Of a DNA stretch of 24,942 bases, positions 15,378 through 21,948 are shown piece after piece. Positions within the stretch are counted from its first letter, which is position 1; each line of letters starts with the position of its first letter. The notes under the pieces were generated by a model. The model searched no databases. It was not told the origin of the DNA and saw nothing but the letters and a program-made list of their open reading frames with translations. Source of the DNA: Syntrophomonas_A sp050258735. GTDB taxonomy: Bacteria; Bacillota; Syntrophomonadia; Syntrophomonadales; Syntrophomonadaceae. The stretch spans positions 1-24,942 of the forward strand of contig JBLMZJ010000035.1 in the NCBI GenBank assembly GCA_050258735.1, in the 5' to 3' direction. The translations under genes and the position numbers were made by a program.

Positions 15378-15659
15378 TTACTCAGGTTTGAAGAATCCGA
15401 TCAAACCGATCAATAAAAAAATCCCCCCGGAAATCCGGTTGATCAGGTTCACTCCAATATAATGCGCCAGCGTGCTGCCGATAGTGACTTCAATCATGAC
15501 GCAGAAAGCCAGGGCCAGGCAGCTGGCCATAAATATGGTCCAGCGCTGAGCAGGGTGGTTGCTGGTTACTAATAGAATAGCCAACTGTGTTTTATCCCCC
15601 AACTCGGCTAAAACGATCAATACATAGGTGCTGAGCCAGGTTACCAATTCCAAACTCAC
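15378..15659 (-). CDS. Half-size TMEM165/GDT1 (UPF0016) membrane protein, second of pair
   Basis: A 93-residue protein with three hydrophobic helices and one copy of the family signature ExGDKTQ (E19-L-G-D-K-T-Q25). Full-length UPF0016 proteins carry two such halves in inverted topology and move Mn2+ or Ca2+ out of the cytoplasm, probably against protons. Here each half is a separate gene, so this one and 15677-15997 probably form a heterodimer. The start is GTG at 15659, supported by GAGGTGG just upstream, inside the 17-nt gap after the partner's stop; no ATG gives a sensible length. Its stop lies 7 nt from the terminator-like hairpin of repeat copy 1. Confidence 0.88.
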   Translation of the reverse strand: MSLELVTWLSTYVLIVLAELGDKTQLAILLVTSNHPAQRWTIFMASCLALAFCVMIEVTIGSTLAHYIGVNLINRISGGIFLLIGLIGFFKPE

Positions 15660-15676
15660 GGAATACCACCTCAATA

Positions 15677-15997
15677 CTATCTGCCGGGATCGACTTGACC
15701 GATCACCCCTGTGAGCAGCATTATCCCCAACAAAATGAATACTCCGGCTGAAATGAACCGTATGACATCGGGCTTTATCCAACGCGCCAGTATATTAGCC
15801 CCGATTATCACCTCCAAAAATGATGTGCAGATCAAGGCGGCCAATGAACCTAATGCTACCCAAAGAATGTAGAGCGGCTTTTGGCCGGCTAATAACATCG
15901 TGGTTACCTGGGTTTTATCACCCATCTCCGACAAGAAGACTACACCGAGGCTATACAGAAACAAGCGGTGATCGAATTTGGTCAAAAGGTTGCGCAG
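15677..15997 (-). CDS. Half-size TMEM165/GDT1 (UPF0016) membrane protein, first of pair; probable CTG start
   Basis: A 106-residue protein with three hydrophobic helices and signature E24-M-G-D-K-T-Q30, predicted cation (Mn2+/Ca2+) exporter half. Start choice: a perfect AGGAGG (16012-16007) lies inside the open frame, and the only plausible initiator at normal distance is CTG 15997, 9 nt away. TTG 16027 lies upstream of that site with no site of its own, and TTG 15985 is 21 nt beyond it. ATT directly after the site is too close. The next gene, the other half, follows after 17 nt. No yybP-ykoY manganese riboswitch could be recognised in the leader. Confidence 0.82.
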   Translation of the reverse strand: MRNLLTKFDHRLFLYSLGVVFLSEMGDKTQVTTMLLAGQKPLYILWVALGSLAALICTSFLEVIIGANILARWIKPDVIRFISAGVFILLGIMLLTGVIGQVDPGR

Positions 15998-16057
15998 AAG
16001 GACAATCCTCCTTTTAGCCGTCAACAAAACGGCAAAAAGTAAGCTGGTTTAGCTCTG

Positions 16058-16063
16058 ATTATA
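16058..16063 (-). promoter_or_regulatory. -10 element for the TMEM165-like pair
   Basis: TATAAT on the minus strand, about 45 nt before AGGAGG. No convincing -35 at 16-18 nt. The short leader leaves no room for a riboswitch between it and the gene. Confidence 0.35.
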
Positions 16064-16130
16064 GTATTCGGGAAACAAGAAACGTGTGATTGATTGACGG
16101 GGTGGGGCTCCGTGAAGCGCAACCTACAAT

Positions 16131-16157
16131 AAAAAAGACGGTCCCATAAGAACCGTC
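16131..16157 (-). terminator. Terminator at the left end of repeat copy 2
   Basis: On the minus strand, GACGGT...ACCGTC (16157-16137) forms a hairpin followed by six T (complement of A 16131-16136). It would stop leftward transcripts from the PilZ gene after they cross the repeat. Confidence 0.65.
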
Positions 16158-16326
16158 CCAGCTTGTCAAAGAAATAGGCAGACCGAACAAAAAGCGTGAA
16201 GATCGAGGCACAAGGAAGCTCAGCGATTGAAGCGTACACGGGGTACGTTGATTGAGCTGAGCTTTCTATGTAACGATGAGTTTCGCGTTTTTTGACGGTC
16301 TGAGACGGTCCCTTTGGAACCGTCCC
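16137..16326 (+). repeat. Structured repeat element, copy 2 (about 190 bp)
   Basis: Same block order and orientation as copy 1, but compact. Ends are two near-identical palindromes: GACGGTCCC then ATAA and GAACCGTCCC (16137-16159), and GACGGTCCC then TTTG and GAACCGTCCC (16304-16326). Inside, CAGACCG (16179-16185) pairs with CGGTCTG (16296-16302), and the following A-run/GCGTGAA pairs with TTTCGCG/T-run, giving a hairpin of about 124 bases. The core (16215-16265) has stem GAAGCTCAGC/GCTGAGCTTT, internal loop GATTGA/GATTGA and inner stem AGCGTAC/GTACGTT with loop ACGGG. Lies between the TMEM165-like pair and the PilZ gene; no ORF inside. Confidence 0.75.
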
Positions 16327-16340
16327 TTATACTTATAAGT

Positions 16341-17066
16341 TTACCAATTATCTTCTTTCGGTTTGTCCTGCTCCTGGGTCTCATGGATCGAGTCACGCTG
16401 GCGCCTGGTGATCCAGGATACCAACCGGTCGTTATCACCGGGAGACATGTAACTAAATTTGATGGCAACATTGTGCTTTTCGATCTTTTGTCCTTCACTA
16501 TCATAAAACTCTTCATTGGAATCAAATATTCTGAGAGCCTCTCCCGTTATAGAAAGGACCCGGTTATCGCCGATGTCAAGCAAAAAACTTAAATGCGTAC
16601 CCGGCAGCAGTTCTTGCGCGGTGGAAAAACACATACCCTCGGCACTTATATCGACCAGTTGATCAACGAAATACTTGTTTTCCCTGACATGATCAGCTTG
16701 GTCTGATTGTATCCAGCGCAGCTGGGCACGTGTAGCCAGGCGGAACCACTTACGTTTGTGGGCCGGGTTGGAAGCTTTGGACTCGATCTCCTTCTGTTTT
16801 TGTTTATATTGTTTAAAGGCCGCTTGCTGTTCCTTACGGAGCTGGGCATTCCACCACTGGAAAAGTGCAACAATGACGATCACGGCAATGATAGCGATCA
16901 TAAATGCATATATCTTGTTGCTGTCATATATGTTCTCTTTGCTGAAGCCCTTATTGACCGTACCCTGGAACTGGTTCCAGTCGACGGCGCCAACTGCCGC
17001 TGGATTGCATAATATATATATTGAAACCAGGCAGAAGAGGCATTTTATTCTTTCCTTAAGCTTCAC
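16341..17066 (-). CDS. Membrane-anchored PilZ domain protein (c-di-GMP receptor)
   Basis: A 241-residue protein. GTG 17066 is chosen because GGGGGGAT precedes it; ATG 17114 would add 16 residues without a site. Residues 1-27 look like a signal peptide or first helix (CLFCLVSIYILC). A short polar segment follows, then a transmembrane helix (52-71) and a Lys/Gln-rich, probably coiled-coil stretch (75-100). The cytoplasmic PilZ domain (105-225) has both c-di-GMP motifs: R109-x3-R113 (RLATR) and D139-I-S-A-E-G144. It is expected to sense c-di-GMP and alter a membrane-linked process such as motility or secretion. No flagellar or diguanylate cyclase genes are nearby. The tail is acidic and polar. 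Confidence 0.88.
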   Translation of the reverse strand: MKLKERIKCLFCLVSIYILCNPAAVGAVDWNQFQGTVNKGFSKENIYDSNKIYAFMIAIIAVIVIVALFQWWNAQLRKEQQAAFKQYKQKQKEIESKASNPAHKRKWFRLATRAQLRWIQSDQADHVRENKYFVDQLVDISAEGMCFSTAQELLPGTHLSFLLDIGDNRVLSITGEALRIFDSNEEFYDSEGQKIEKHNVAIKFSYMSPGDNDRLVSWITRRQRDSIHETQEQDKPKEDNW

Positions 17067-17135
17067 GGCGATCCCCCCGTCCAAAATATATGTACCAGGA
17101 AACAGTCGGAGCATACCATTTATATCCTTTTACTA

Positions 17136-17144
17136 AGTATAGCA
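17136..17144 (-). promoter_or_regulatory. Extended -10 promoter of the PilZ gene
   Basis: Minus strand TGCTATACT: TG, one base, then TATACT. No good -35. It lies about 70 nt before the GTG start. Between it and the upstream gene, GAAGC-ATTA-GCTTC and TAACTTCC/GGGAGTTA are small hairpins without T-runs. Confidence 0.45.
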
Positions 17145-17220
17145 TATATTACGTTTTGGAGGTAGTTTGGAAGCATTAGCTTCTGTAACTTCCGGGAGTT
17201 AATTAGTAATGACCCTTTAC

Positions 17221-18135
17221 TTATTCTTCGGCCAACCTGTCAAGATCAAGCGGGATCCCTCGGTCAGGAGCTAATTCCAGTTTTATGGCTCCGACAGGAC
17301 AATGTGAAACACATATACCACAGCCCATACATTTATTATCGTTGATTTGCGGTGATCCCTCCAGGCAAATCACCGCCCGGAAGGGACAACTAGTCTCACA
17401 CTCGCCGCATTCTATGCATCCATCTCTGTCATTCACCGGCCGGTAACCGGAGTGGGTGATCCGCGGCACATCGCGGTGATAGGAAGCCATCCCCAAACAA
17501 CAGCAGGTACAGCAGTTGCAAATGGTATAGAAACGGTCATGCATTACTGTTTTGAACCAGGCGGTATGGATATGACCGCGTTTTTCCTCCTGCTCCAGGA
17601 TCCCCAGGGCCTCCTCGGTTGTGATACGGCGGGCATGACCGCTCCTGTGCTCCAATACCAGAGAAACAAAAGGCTCACCGACCACCATACAAACGTCCCG
17701 CGGCTCACAGGCATCAGGCTTTTGGGCACGACATGGACATTCCATCACTGCCAGCGGCGGGGCTCCTTCCAGGATAATTGAACGGGCTACCGGAAACGGT
17801 ATCACCTTCTCCGACGCCTGAAAGCTTACCGGGCGGTCAAGCTTAACAATTTTGGCGGCATCCCTGCGGGTGATAACCTTGCCATGGTACTCGTTGGCTG
17901 TGGTCCCTTCAAGTTTTTTTACTGCCCATGGCCATTTGGCAGGCTTTAGGTAGAGATCAGGTCTTACCCCGTAAAAATATCCCTCCAGCTTCTGCATAAA
18001 TGTCATATCACTGAAGGCAAAGAAATCACGGGTCGATTTCCTCGGCCAATATGTTCTTTCGAGGTAGAGCCATGATACGAGAACTGCTATGGCAAAAACA
18101 GCAGCGATCATCCCAAACATTTTAACAGCAGGCAT
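17221..18135 (-). CDS. Membrane-anchored Cys-rich 4Fe-4S ferredoxin-like protein
   Basis: A 304-residue protein. ATG 18135 follows AGGGGA; ATG 18177 has no site. One N-terminal hydrophobic helix (about 6-24) anchors it. The C-terminus has two classical 4Fe-4S motifs: C240xxC243xxC246xxxC250P and C269xxC272xxC275xxxC279P. Ahead of them are further Cys groups: ECPCR with C133/C135, C143 and C149, and a dense cluster C206-N-C-C-T-C-C-C213. The ferredoxin part suggests electron transfer at the membrane; the extra Cys may bind more clusters or metals. I do not recognise a named enzyme. It stands alone, with its own promoter and an inverted repeat in the leader. Confidence 0.85.
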   Translation of the reverse strand: MPAVKMFGMIAAVFAIAVLVSWLYLERTYWPRKSTRDFFAFSDMTFMQKLEGYFYGVRPDLYLKPAKWPWAVKKLEGTTANEYHGKVITRRDAAKIVKLDRPVSFQASEKVIPFPVARSIILEGAPPLAVMECPCRAQKPDACEPRDVCMVVGEPFVSLVLEHRSGHARRITTEEALGILEQEEKRGHIHTAWFKTVMHDRFYTICNCCTCCCLGMASYHRDVPRITHSGYRPVNDRDGCIECGECETSCPFRAVICLEGSPQINDNKCMGCGICVSHCPVGAIKLELAPDRGIPLDLDRLAEE

Positions 18136-18158
18136 AGACACATCCCCTAAATAAATAA

Positions 18159-18192
18159 ACAGACTGTACCTACGCAATGTCTTACAGTCTGT
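18159..18192 (-). promoter_or_regulatory. 10-bp inverted repeat in the leader of the ferredoxin-like gene
   Basis: ACAGACTGTA (18159-18168) and TACAGTCTGT (18183-18192) are perfect complements separated by 14 nt. The element starts at about the predicted transcription start and ends about 23 nt before the ATG. It is followed on the transcript by a T-rich run and then AGGGGA. It could be an operator or an RNA hairpin controlling translation or early termination. Confidence 0.7.
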
Positions 18193-18197
18193 CGCTT

Positions 18198-18227
18198 ATT
18201 ATACTATCTGAATGGTCCTGATGCCAA
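18198..18227 (-). promoter_or_regulatory. Sigma-A-like promoter of the ferredoxin-like gene
   Basis: Minus strand TTGGCA (18227-18222), spacer 18 nt, TATAAT (18203-18198). Upstream, CTTTCCC-TAA-GGGAAAG (18240-18256) is a 7-bp hairpin that may help end the JAMM gene transcript, though it lacks a T-run. Confidence 0.6.
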
Positions 18228-18271
18228 TCAAAGTACCGTCTTTCCCTAAGGGAAAGCATGATCCCGTTATT

Positions 18272-19603
18272 TCACATCATTATATTGATTGCATCGGCAT
18301 CGAATCCTTCATGATATGGCGTATTGCTCTTATAATCCGAGCGCTTATTGCCTGAAGGGGATAGTATCTCCCTTTCGGCTTGCCGCAGATCTCTGGCCAC
18401 TTGATTTTTTATGGGAGTCAGTTTTTTCTTTACCATATCGAGTCGTTCCTCATCGACCTGATGACTTATTCTTCTAAGCGAATCAGGCTCCGATGGGCTG
18501 GATAAGGGCGAGATCATATCGTTCCCCGGCAGTGGTGTTCCATCCTGGGTTCGATATACTTTGGACGGGGCAGCCGGGTTGTTTTCCGAATACAGATCCA
18601 GGTTTTCACCCAACTGTCCGATTACCTCTGCTCTGGTCGGGGTCGAGTCCTCAAGTCTGGACGTGACGGTGCCCTGCTTCACTAAATCCGCATTTATTGT
18701 GTTTTCTTCCGGCAGCGGTAAGGTAATCAAACCCCCATCCAAACTCAAATCAACAGCAGCCTGATCATTCACCGGTGCGCCTTCAACGGCACTGCCCTCC
18801 CCTTCCGGTACTGCATTAGTTTCCTTGGTTGTTGCCCCGTTTTTGTCCTGTTTTCGTATATCCATCAATTGCACAAGAAAAGCCAGCCCCTGATGCCTGG
18901 CTTCCCGGGCCGGGCTGTTTTGGATATCTATCCTGAACGAGGGCAACCCCAGGGTGGGCTGGCACTGCGGTTGGCTGTGCTGACCGACCCTGGCAATAAA
19001 ATCTCTGGTATTAGGGTCAAAGGCATCTCCGGGCATGGTGTAGATGTGTATTCTTCTCAACTGCAGCATACGATCATCCCGCCTCTGGAAAAAACCCGCA
19101 CTGTTGTGTACCGGATCGAAGACAACAGCGACCTGGCCTTCTCCGGCAAAGTAGTTCTGATGGATGTATAGATCATATCTTGACATGAAGATGCCGTGGC
19201 CCGGATGAGTATGGAACCACCCAATTATCCGCTTGTCATTGTGTTCCCTCATCAGGCGCTGGTTTATATCGGTCCAGGTTTTATGCGTGAAGGTGAGATT
19301 GGCCAGGGTTTCTTCCATATGGCGGCCCGGCAGATAAGCCTGGATGTTGAGGCCCTCACCGCTGTCATCATGCAGTACACTGCCCAACAATACTCCGCCA
19401 ATTTCCCGGTCTTTATTGTCGCAGGCATACTGCCATAACTGTCTCCATACAAGCATATTGACATAGACCGGGTATTGTTCGTTATATTGCGGAAATAGAA
19501 GGATCTCTTCACAGGTCCCTTCCACTTTCAGACCGGAGTTGGAAAGGATCCCGCCTCCCCCCGGCTGATTATCCATTTCATAGATACCCGTGTTATCGGG
19601 CAT
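18272..19603 (-). CDS. JAMM/MPN+ (JAB) metalloprotease-like protein with disordered C-terminal tail
   Basis: A 443-residue protein; ATG 19603 follows AGAGGGAG. Residues 45-185 form an MPN domain with the full zinc set: E67 in REIGGVLLG, H131-T-H133-P, then S141-x-x-D144 (HxH-x7-SxxD). This is the catalytic pattern of JAMM isopeptidases such as RPN11, and of bacterial homologues that cut ubiquitin-like, sulfur-carrier or other substrates. Residues ~230-443 are low-complexity, rich in acidic, Asn, Pro and Ser residues, with a basic helix-like segment (RLDMVKKKLTPIKNQVARDL) near the end. No ubiquitin-like, E1 or E2 gene is adjacent, so the substrate is unknown. No signal peptide, hence cytosolic. 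Upstream spacing of 205 nt suggests its own promoter. Confidence 0.88.
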   Translation of the reverse strand: MPDNTGIYEMDNQPGGGGILSNSGLKVEGTCEEILLFPQYNEQYPVYVNMLVWRQLWQYACDNKDREIGGVLLGSVLHDDSGEGLNIQAYLPGRHMEETLANLTFTHKTWTDINQRLMREHNDKRIIGWFHTHPGHGIFMSRYDLYIHQNYFAGEGQVAVVFDPVHNSAGFFQRRDDRMLQLRRIHIYTMPGDAFDPNTRDFIARVGQHSQPQCQPTLGLPSFRIDIQNSPAREARHQGLAFLVQLMDIRKQDKNGATTKETNAVPEGEGSAVEGAPVNDQAAVDLSLDGGLITLPLPEENTINADLVKQGTVTSRLEDSTPTRAEVIGQLGENLDLYSENNPAAPSKVYRTQDGTPLPGNDMISPLSSPSEPDSLRRISHQVDEERLDMVKKKLTPIKNQVARDLRQAEREILSPSGNKRSDYKSNTPYHEGFDADAINIMM

Positions 19604-19778
19604 GATACCGGCTCCCTCTACATTTCATCCCAACCTGATTTCCTGCAGTAGTACAATCAGGGTTGTATATAGTATCGGAACAGTCTATCGATTACATTAT
19701 GATTTTAGGCAAGAAATAACTCATTCAGGCTTAGCTATTCGCCACGATGCAGGGATTATCCCGGGGGCATACCCTATC

Positions 19779-19803
19779 AAAAAACTTATCCGGAGACTCT
19801 TCG
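19779..19803 (-). terminator. Possible terminator of the four-gene operon
   Basis: After the tautomerase stop, the minus strand has the near-palindrome CCGAAGAGTCTCCGG followed by ATAAG and six T. The stem is imperfect with a tight loop, so this is tentative. Confidence 0.35.
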
Positions 19804-19808
19804 GCCCT

Positions 19809-20012
19809 TTACCTGTCCCCAGCCTCTGCTTTTAGCTGGCCGATGGTTTTCCCGCCGATGCCGATATTAGTATCCTCCAATTCATTGATTATGACCGTAA
19901 ATGCGGCTAACGGAATATTGGTGATGGAGGCTGCTGTCTGTGATAATTGCTGGATGAGCCTGGTCTTCTGTTCGTTCGGCAATTTGCCGATCTCCATGCT
20001 TATTACCGGCAT
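19809..20012 (-). CDS. 4-oxalocrotonate tautomerase family protein
   Basis: A 67-residue protein beginning Met-Pro, so removal of Met would expose the catalytic N-terminal Pro typical of this superfamily. The beta-alpha-beta subunit pattern is visible (PVISMEIGKL, then helix EQKTRLIQQLSQTAASI, then AFTVIINEL) with the family IGIGGK near the end. By eye against Pseudomonas 4-OT, Arg11 is Lys and Arg39 is Thr, so the classical substrate contacts are altered and the true substrate is probably different. AAAGGAGT precedes the ATG. It is the last gene of a tight leftward operon, 26 nt after the GNAT gene. Confidence 0.92.
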   Translation of the reverse strand: MPVISMEIGKLPNEQKTRLIQQLSQTAASITNIPLAAFTVIINELEDTNIGIGGKTIGQLKAEAGDR

Positions 20013-20038
20013 TGTTTTTACTCCTTTGCTTTATTGTT

Positions 20039-20476
20039 TTAGGATTGTTCCCATATAAAATGGTACGCCTTCTTGACAAATCCATTCATTTCATAGAAAC
20101 GATGCGCCTGGGTCCGGTGGAAAGCAGAAGTAACCTCCACTGATCGGCAGCCTCTTTCGTTCCCAACCAGCAAAGCCTGGTTTATCAGCTCCCGCCCGAT
20201 CCCCTGCCCCCGGCAGGATTCGCTCACCACCAGTTCCTCTATTTGCATTAAACATCCCTGAGCCCACAGGTTGGTTATGATGTGCAAGGTGATGAAACCG
20301 ACTACCCTATCCCCTTTCAGGGCAACATAGTACGCCTGCACCTCAGAGGTCAGATTCCCCATGTAAACATTATGTATGGCTTCCCCGTCCAGTAAACGCC
20401 CAGGCCAAAGTTGCTGCAGCAATACCAGCACCTCTTCAAAGTGTTCCGACCTAGCCGGAACGATCGCTACCTGCAT
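20039..20476 (-). CDS. GNAT family N-acetyltransferase
   Basis: A 145-residue acetyl-CoA-dependent transferase. ATG 20476 is chosen since AGGAGG is 8 nt upstream; GTG 20485 would overlap that site. Acetyl-CoA-binding motif A is clear: VSESCRGQGIGRELINQAL, with R89-G-Q-G-I-G94. The beta4 segment LMQIEELVV and the C-terminal HRFYEMNGFVKKAYHF (motif B) are also typical. The acetyl acceptor (small molecule or protein amine) is unknown. It sits 20 nt after the flavin protein gene and before the tautomerase in the same operon. Confidence 0.93.
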   Translation of the reverse strand: MQVAIVPARSEHFEEVLVLLQQLWPGRLLDGEAIHNVYMGNLTSEVQAYYVALKGDRVVGFITLHIITNLWAQGCLMQIEELVVSESCRGQGIGRELINQALLVGNERGCRSVEVTSAFHRTQAHRFYEMNGFVKKAYHFIWEQS

Positions 20477-20496
20477 TAGGATCACCTCCTATTCAG

Positions 20497-20985
20497 CTAC
20501 TGCGGACCCAATTCTCCGATCTGCCATCCCGATCTTTTGGCCTTGACCCCGATTAGCTTGATCCGGATAATTACTATCTTGGCAAGAGACTCGCCCTTGT
20601 AATCCCAGCCGTCCCTCCCTGAATACTTGTGCATTATTATATCAAGGGCTTTCTTTTTTTCATCGTTATCCTCAACTATACTTGCCAAACCATCAGCGAT
20701 AACACTCAAATACCTGGTTCCCCATGCACATGCATTGACTTCATCGCTGCAGATAGCCACCTGGCTTTCCGCTTGAAAACAAACCCGCGGATTACGACCG
20801 ATGAGATCGATCTTACGGCCTTCTGTTGCCGAGTGAATATATACGATCCCTTCTTCGTATCCGAAGTTCATTGGCAAGACATAAGGTACATTATCCTCAG
20901 CCATAGCCAGATGACAGACCGTACTTTCCTTCAATACAAGCTCTATAATCTTCTCATCAGAGATTTCTTTGTCAGATCTTCTCAT
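20497..20985 (-). CDS. Pyridoxamine 5'-phosphate oxidase-like FMN protein (NimA-like)
   Basis: A 162-residue split-barrel flavoprotein. It begins MRRSDKEI, matching the MRRxxxEI opening common in NimA-like and related small flavin proteins. FMN-barrel segments: STVCHLAMAEDNVPYVLPMNFGY, IVYIHSATEGRKIDLIGRNPRVCFQAE, and the Trp/Gly-rich CAWGTRYLSVIADG. Family members include 5-nitroimidazole reductases and many proteins of unknown substrate. ATG 20985 gives 7-nt spacing from GGAG; ATG 20991 is only 1 nt from it. Second gene of the four-gene operon, 22 nt after the DUF218 gene. Confidence 0.92.
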   Translation of the reverse strand: MRRSDKEISDEKIIELVLKESTVCHLAMAEDNVPYVLPMNFGYEEGIVYIHSATEGRKIDLIGRNPRVCFQAESQVAICSDEVNACAWGTRYLSVIADGLASIVEDNDEKKKALDIIMHKYSGRDGWDYKGESLAKIVIIRIKLIGVKAKRSGWQIGELGPQ

Positions 20986-21007
20986 ACCCATTCTCCACTA
21001 ATCAGCT

Positions 21008-21712
21008 TCACTTCTGTTCCGACTGACCGGGGTCTTCTTCCCGATCATCGGTTGCACGGCCATCCCCAAAAACGGGAATAGGCTCCCCTAGGTAGGTCGG
21101 CTGGGGTTTAAAGACTTTACACATCCAGAAGTCTTTATTACGTGCAGCAATTTCCCGCAATTCATTATATGGCATGACATCTCCATAACTATGCAGATCA
21201 GCAGCGGTCCCATAAGCCTCCAATCCCAGTTCACGGGCAATGAAAACCGCTCGCATCAGATGATATTGCTGCGTTACGATAATGACCTTGCGGACCTTGA
21301 AAACCTCCCGCGCCCGATACATGCTCTCATAGGTGCTGAAACCAGCATGGTCCATAAAAATATTTTGAGTTGGGATACCCTGGTGTTTCAGGTAGGCTTT
21401 CATGGTATTTACTTCGTCATAATCTTTACGGCCATGATCCCCGCTGACCAGGATCTTCGGAGCTTTGTCTGATTGATAAAGCCCATATCCAACGCTTATT
21501 CGGTCAGCCAGCATTGATGACATGCTCCCGTCGGGAAGAACATAAGCCCCCAGGACCAATATTGCATCAGCCGGTGGAAGTTCATCAGCTGGAAGAATGT
21601 ATGGGGAAGCAGCCATTTTTACATAATAGTTCAAGATAACGGGAGTTATGATCAAGACCAGGAGCAAAACAAGCCCAATATATTGCGTCCGGCTAAACGA
21701 TTTACCTTTCAT
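21008..21712 (-). CDS. SanA/YdcF/ElyC-type DUF218 membrane protein
   Basis: A 234-residue protein with one N-terminal transmembrane helix (about 10-30) and an extracytoplasmic DUF218 domain. ATG 21712 follows TAGGGGT; ATG 21736 has no site. Domain features: ADAILVLGAYVLPDGSMSSMLADRI, the KILVSGDHGRKDYDEVNTM loop, FSTYESMYRAREVF, and IIVTQQYHLMRAVFIAREL. In Enterobacteria, SanA and ElyC affect envelope permeability to vancomycin and peptidoglycan-precursor metabolism; chemistry is unproven. It is the first gene of a leftward operon (DUF218, FMN protein, GNAT, tautomerase; gaps 20-26 nt). The acidic, Glu/Asp-rich tail is not in the family core. Confidence 0.92.
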   Translation of the reverse strand: MKGKSFSRTQYIGLVLLLVLIITPVILNYYVKMAASPYILPADELPPADAILVLGAYVLPDGSMSSMLADRISVGYGLYQSDKAPKILVSGDHGRKDYDEVNTMKAYLKHQGIPTQNIFMDHAGFSTYESMYRAREVFKVRKVIIVTQQYHLMRAVFIARELGLEAYGTAADLHSYGDVMPYNELREIAARNKDFWMCKVFKPQPTYLGEPIPVFGDGRATDDREEDPGQSEQK

Positions 21713-21740
21713 CTCTGTTACCCCTATAAATAGCATTTAT

Positions 21741-21768
21741 TGATTAGCATTGCACATCTTCCTGTCAA
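21741..21768 (-). promoter_or_regulatory. Promoter of the four-gene leftward operon
   Basis: Minus strand TTGACA (21768-21763), spacer 16 nt, TAATCA (21746-21741) with TG one base upstream of the -10. The -35 is perfect and the -10 imperfect. The leader is about 25 nt. Confidence 0.55.
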
Positions 21769-21858
21769 AAACAATCCGTGATGTAGCCAATTTATATATA
21801 ACCTCAAGAGAGGGTCTATCAAAAGATTAAAATGGCAGTATTCTCTGTCGAACTATTA

Positions 21859-21878
21859 TATAATATACGTAATATAAT
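21859..21878 (+). promoter_or_regulatory. AT-rich promoter region of the SLH surface protein
   Basis: Two TATAAT hexamers (21859-21864 and 21873-21878) in an AT-rich block, neither with a good -35. One of them is probably the -10 for the gene at 21949. Confidence 0.35.
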
Positions 21879-21948
21879 CTACCTATGGCGAGATACTACT
21901 CTATCCGTCGGCCTAATATTAATTAATAGAGAGATGGGATATAACAAT

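Noticed and set aside
15277..15462. 61-codon plus ORF at the end of repeat copy 1
   Set aside because: Crosses a terminator-like hairpin and the antisense of the TMEM165-like gene; no site.
16021..16130. yybP-ykoY manganese riboswitch in front of the TMEM165-like genes
   Set aside because: The family often has one, but the leader after the -10 is about 50 nt and lacks the conserved riboswitch segments I know.
14981..16326. CRISPR array
   Set aside because: Only two imperfect long copies about 1.1 kb apart with a gene pair between; no short regular repeat-spacer pattern.
16220..16525. 101-codon minus ORF overlapping the repeat and the PilZ end
   Set aside because: Out of frame with the PilZ gene and composition-driven; runs through the structured repeat.
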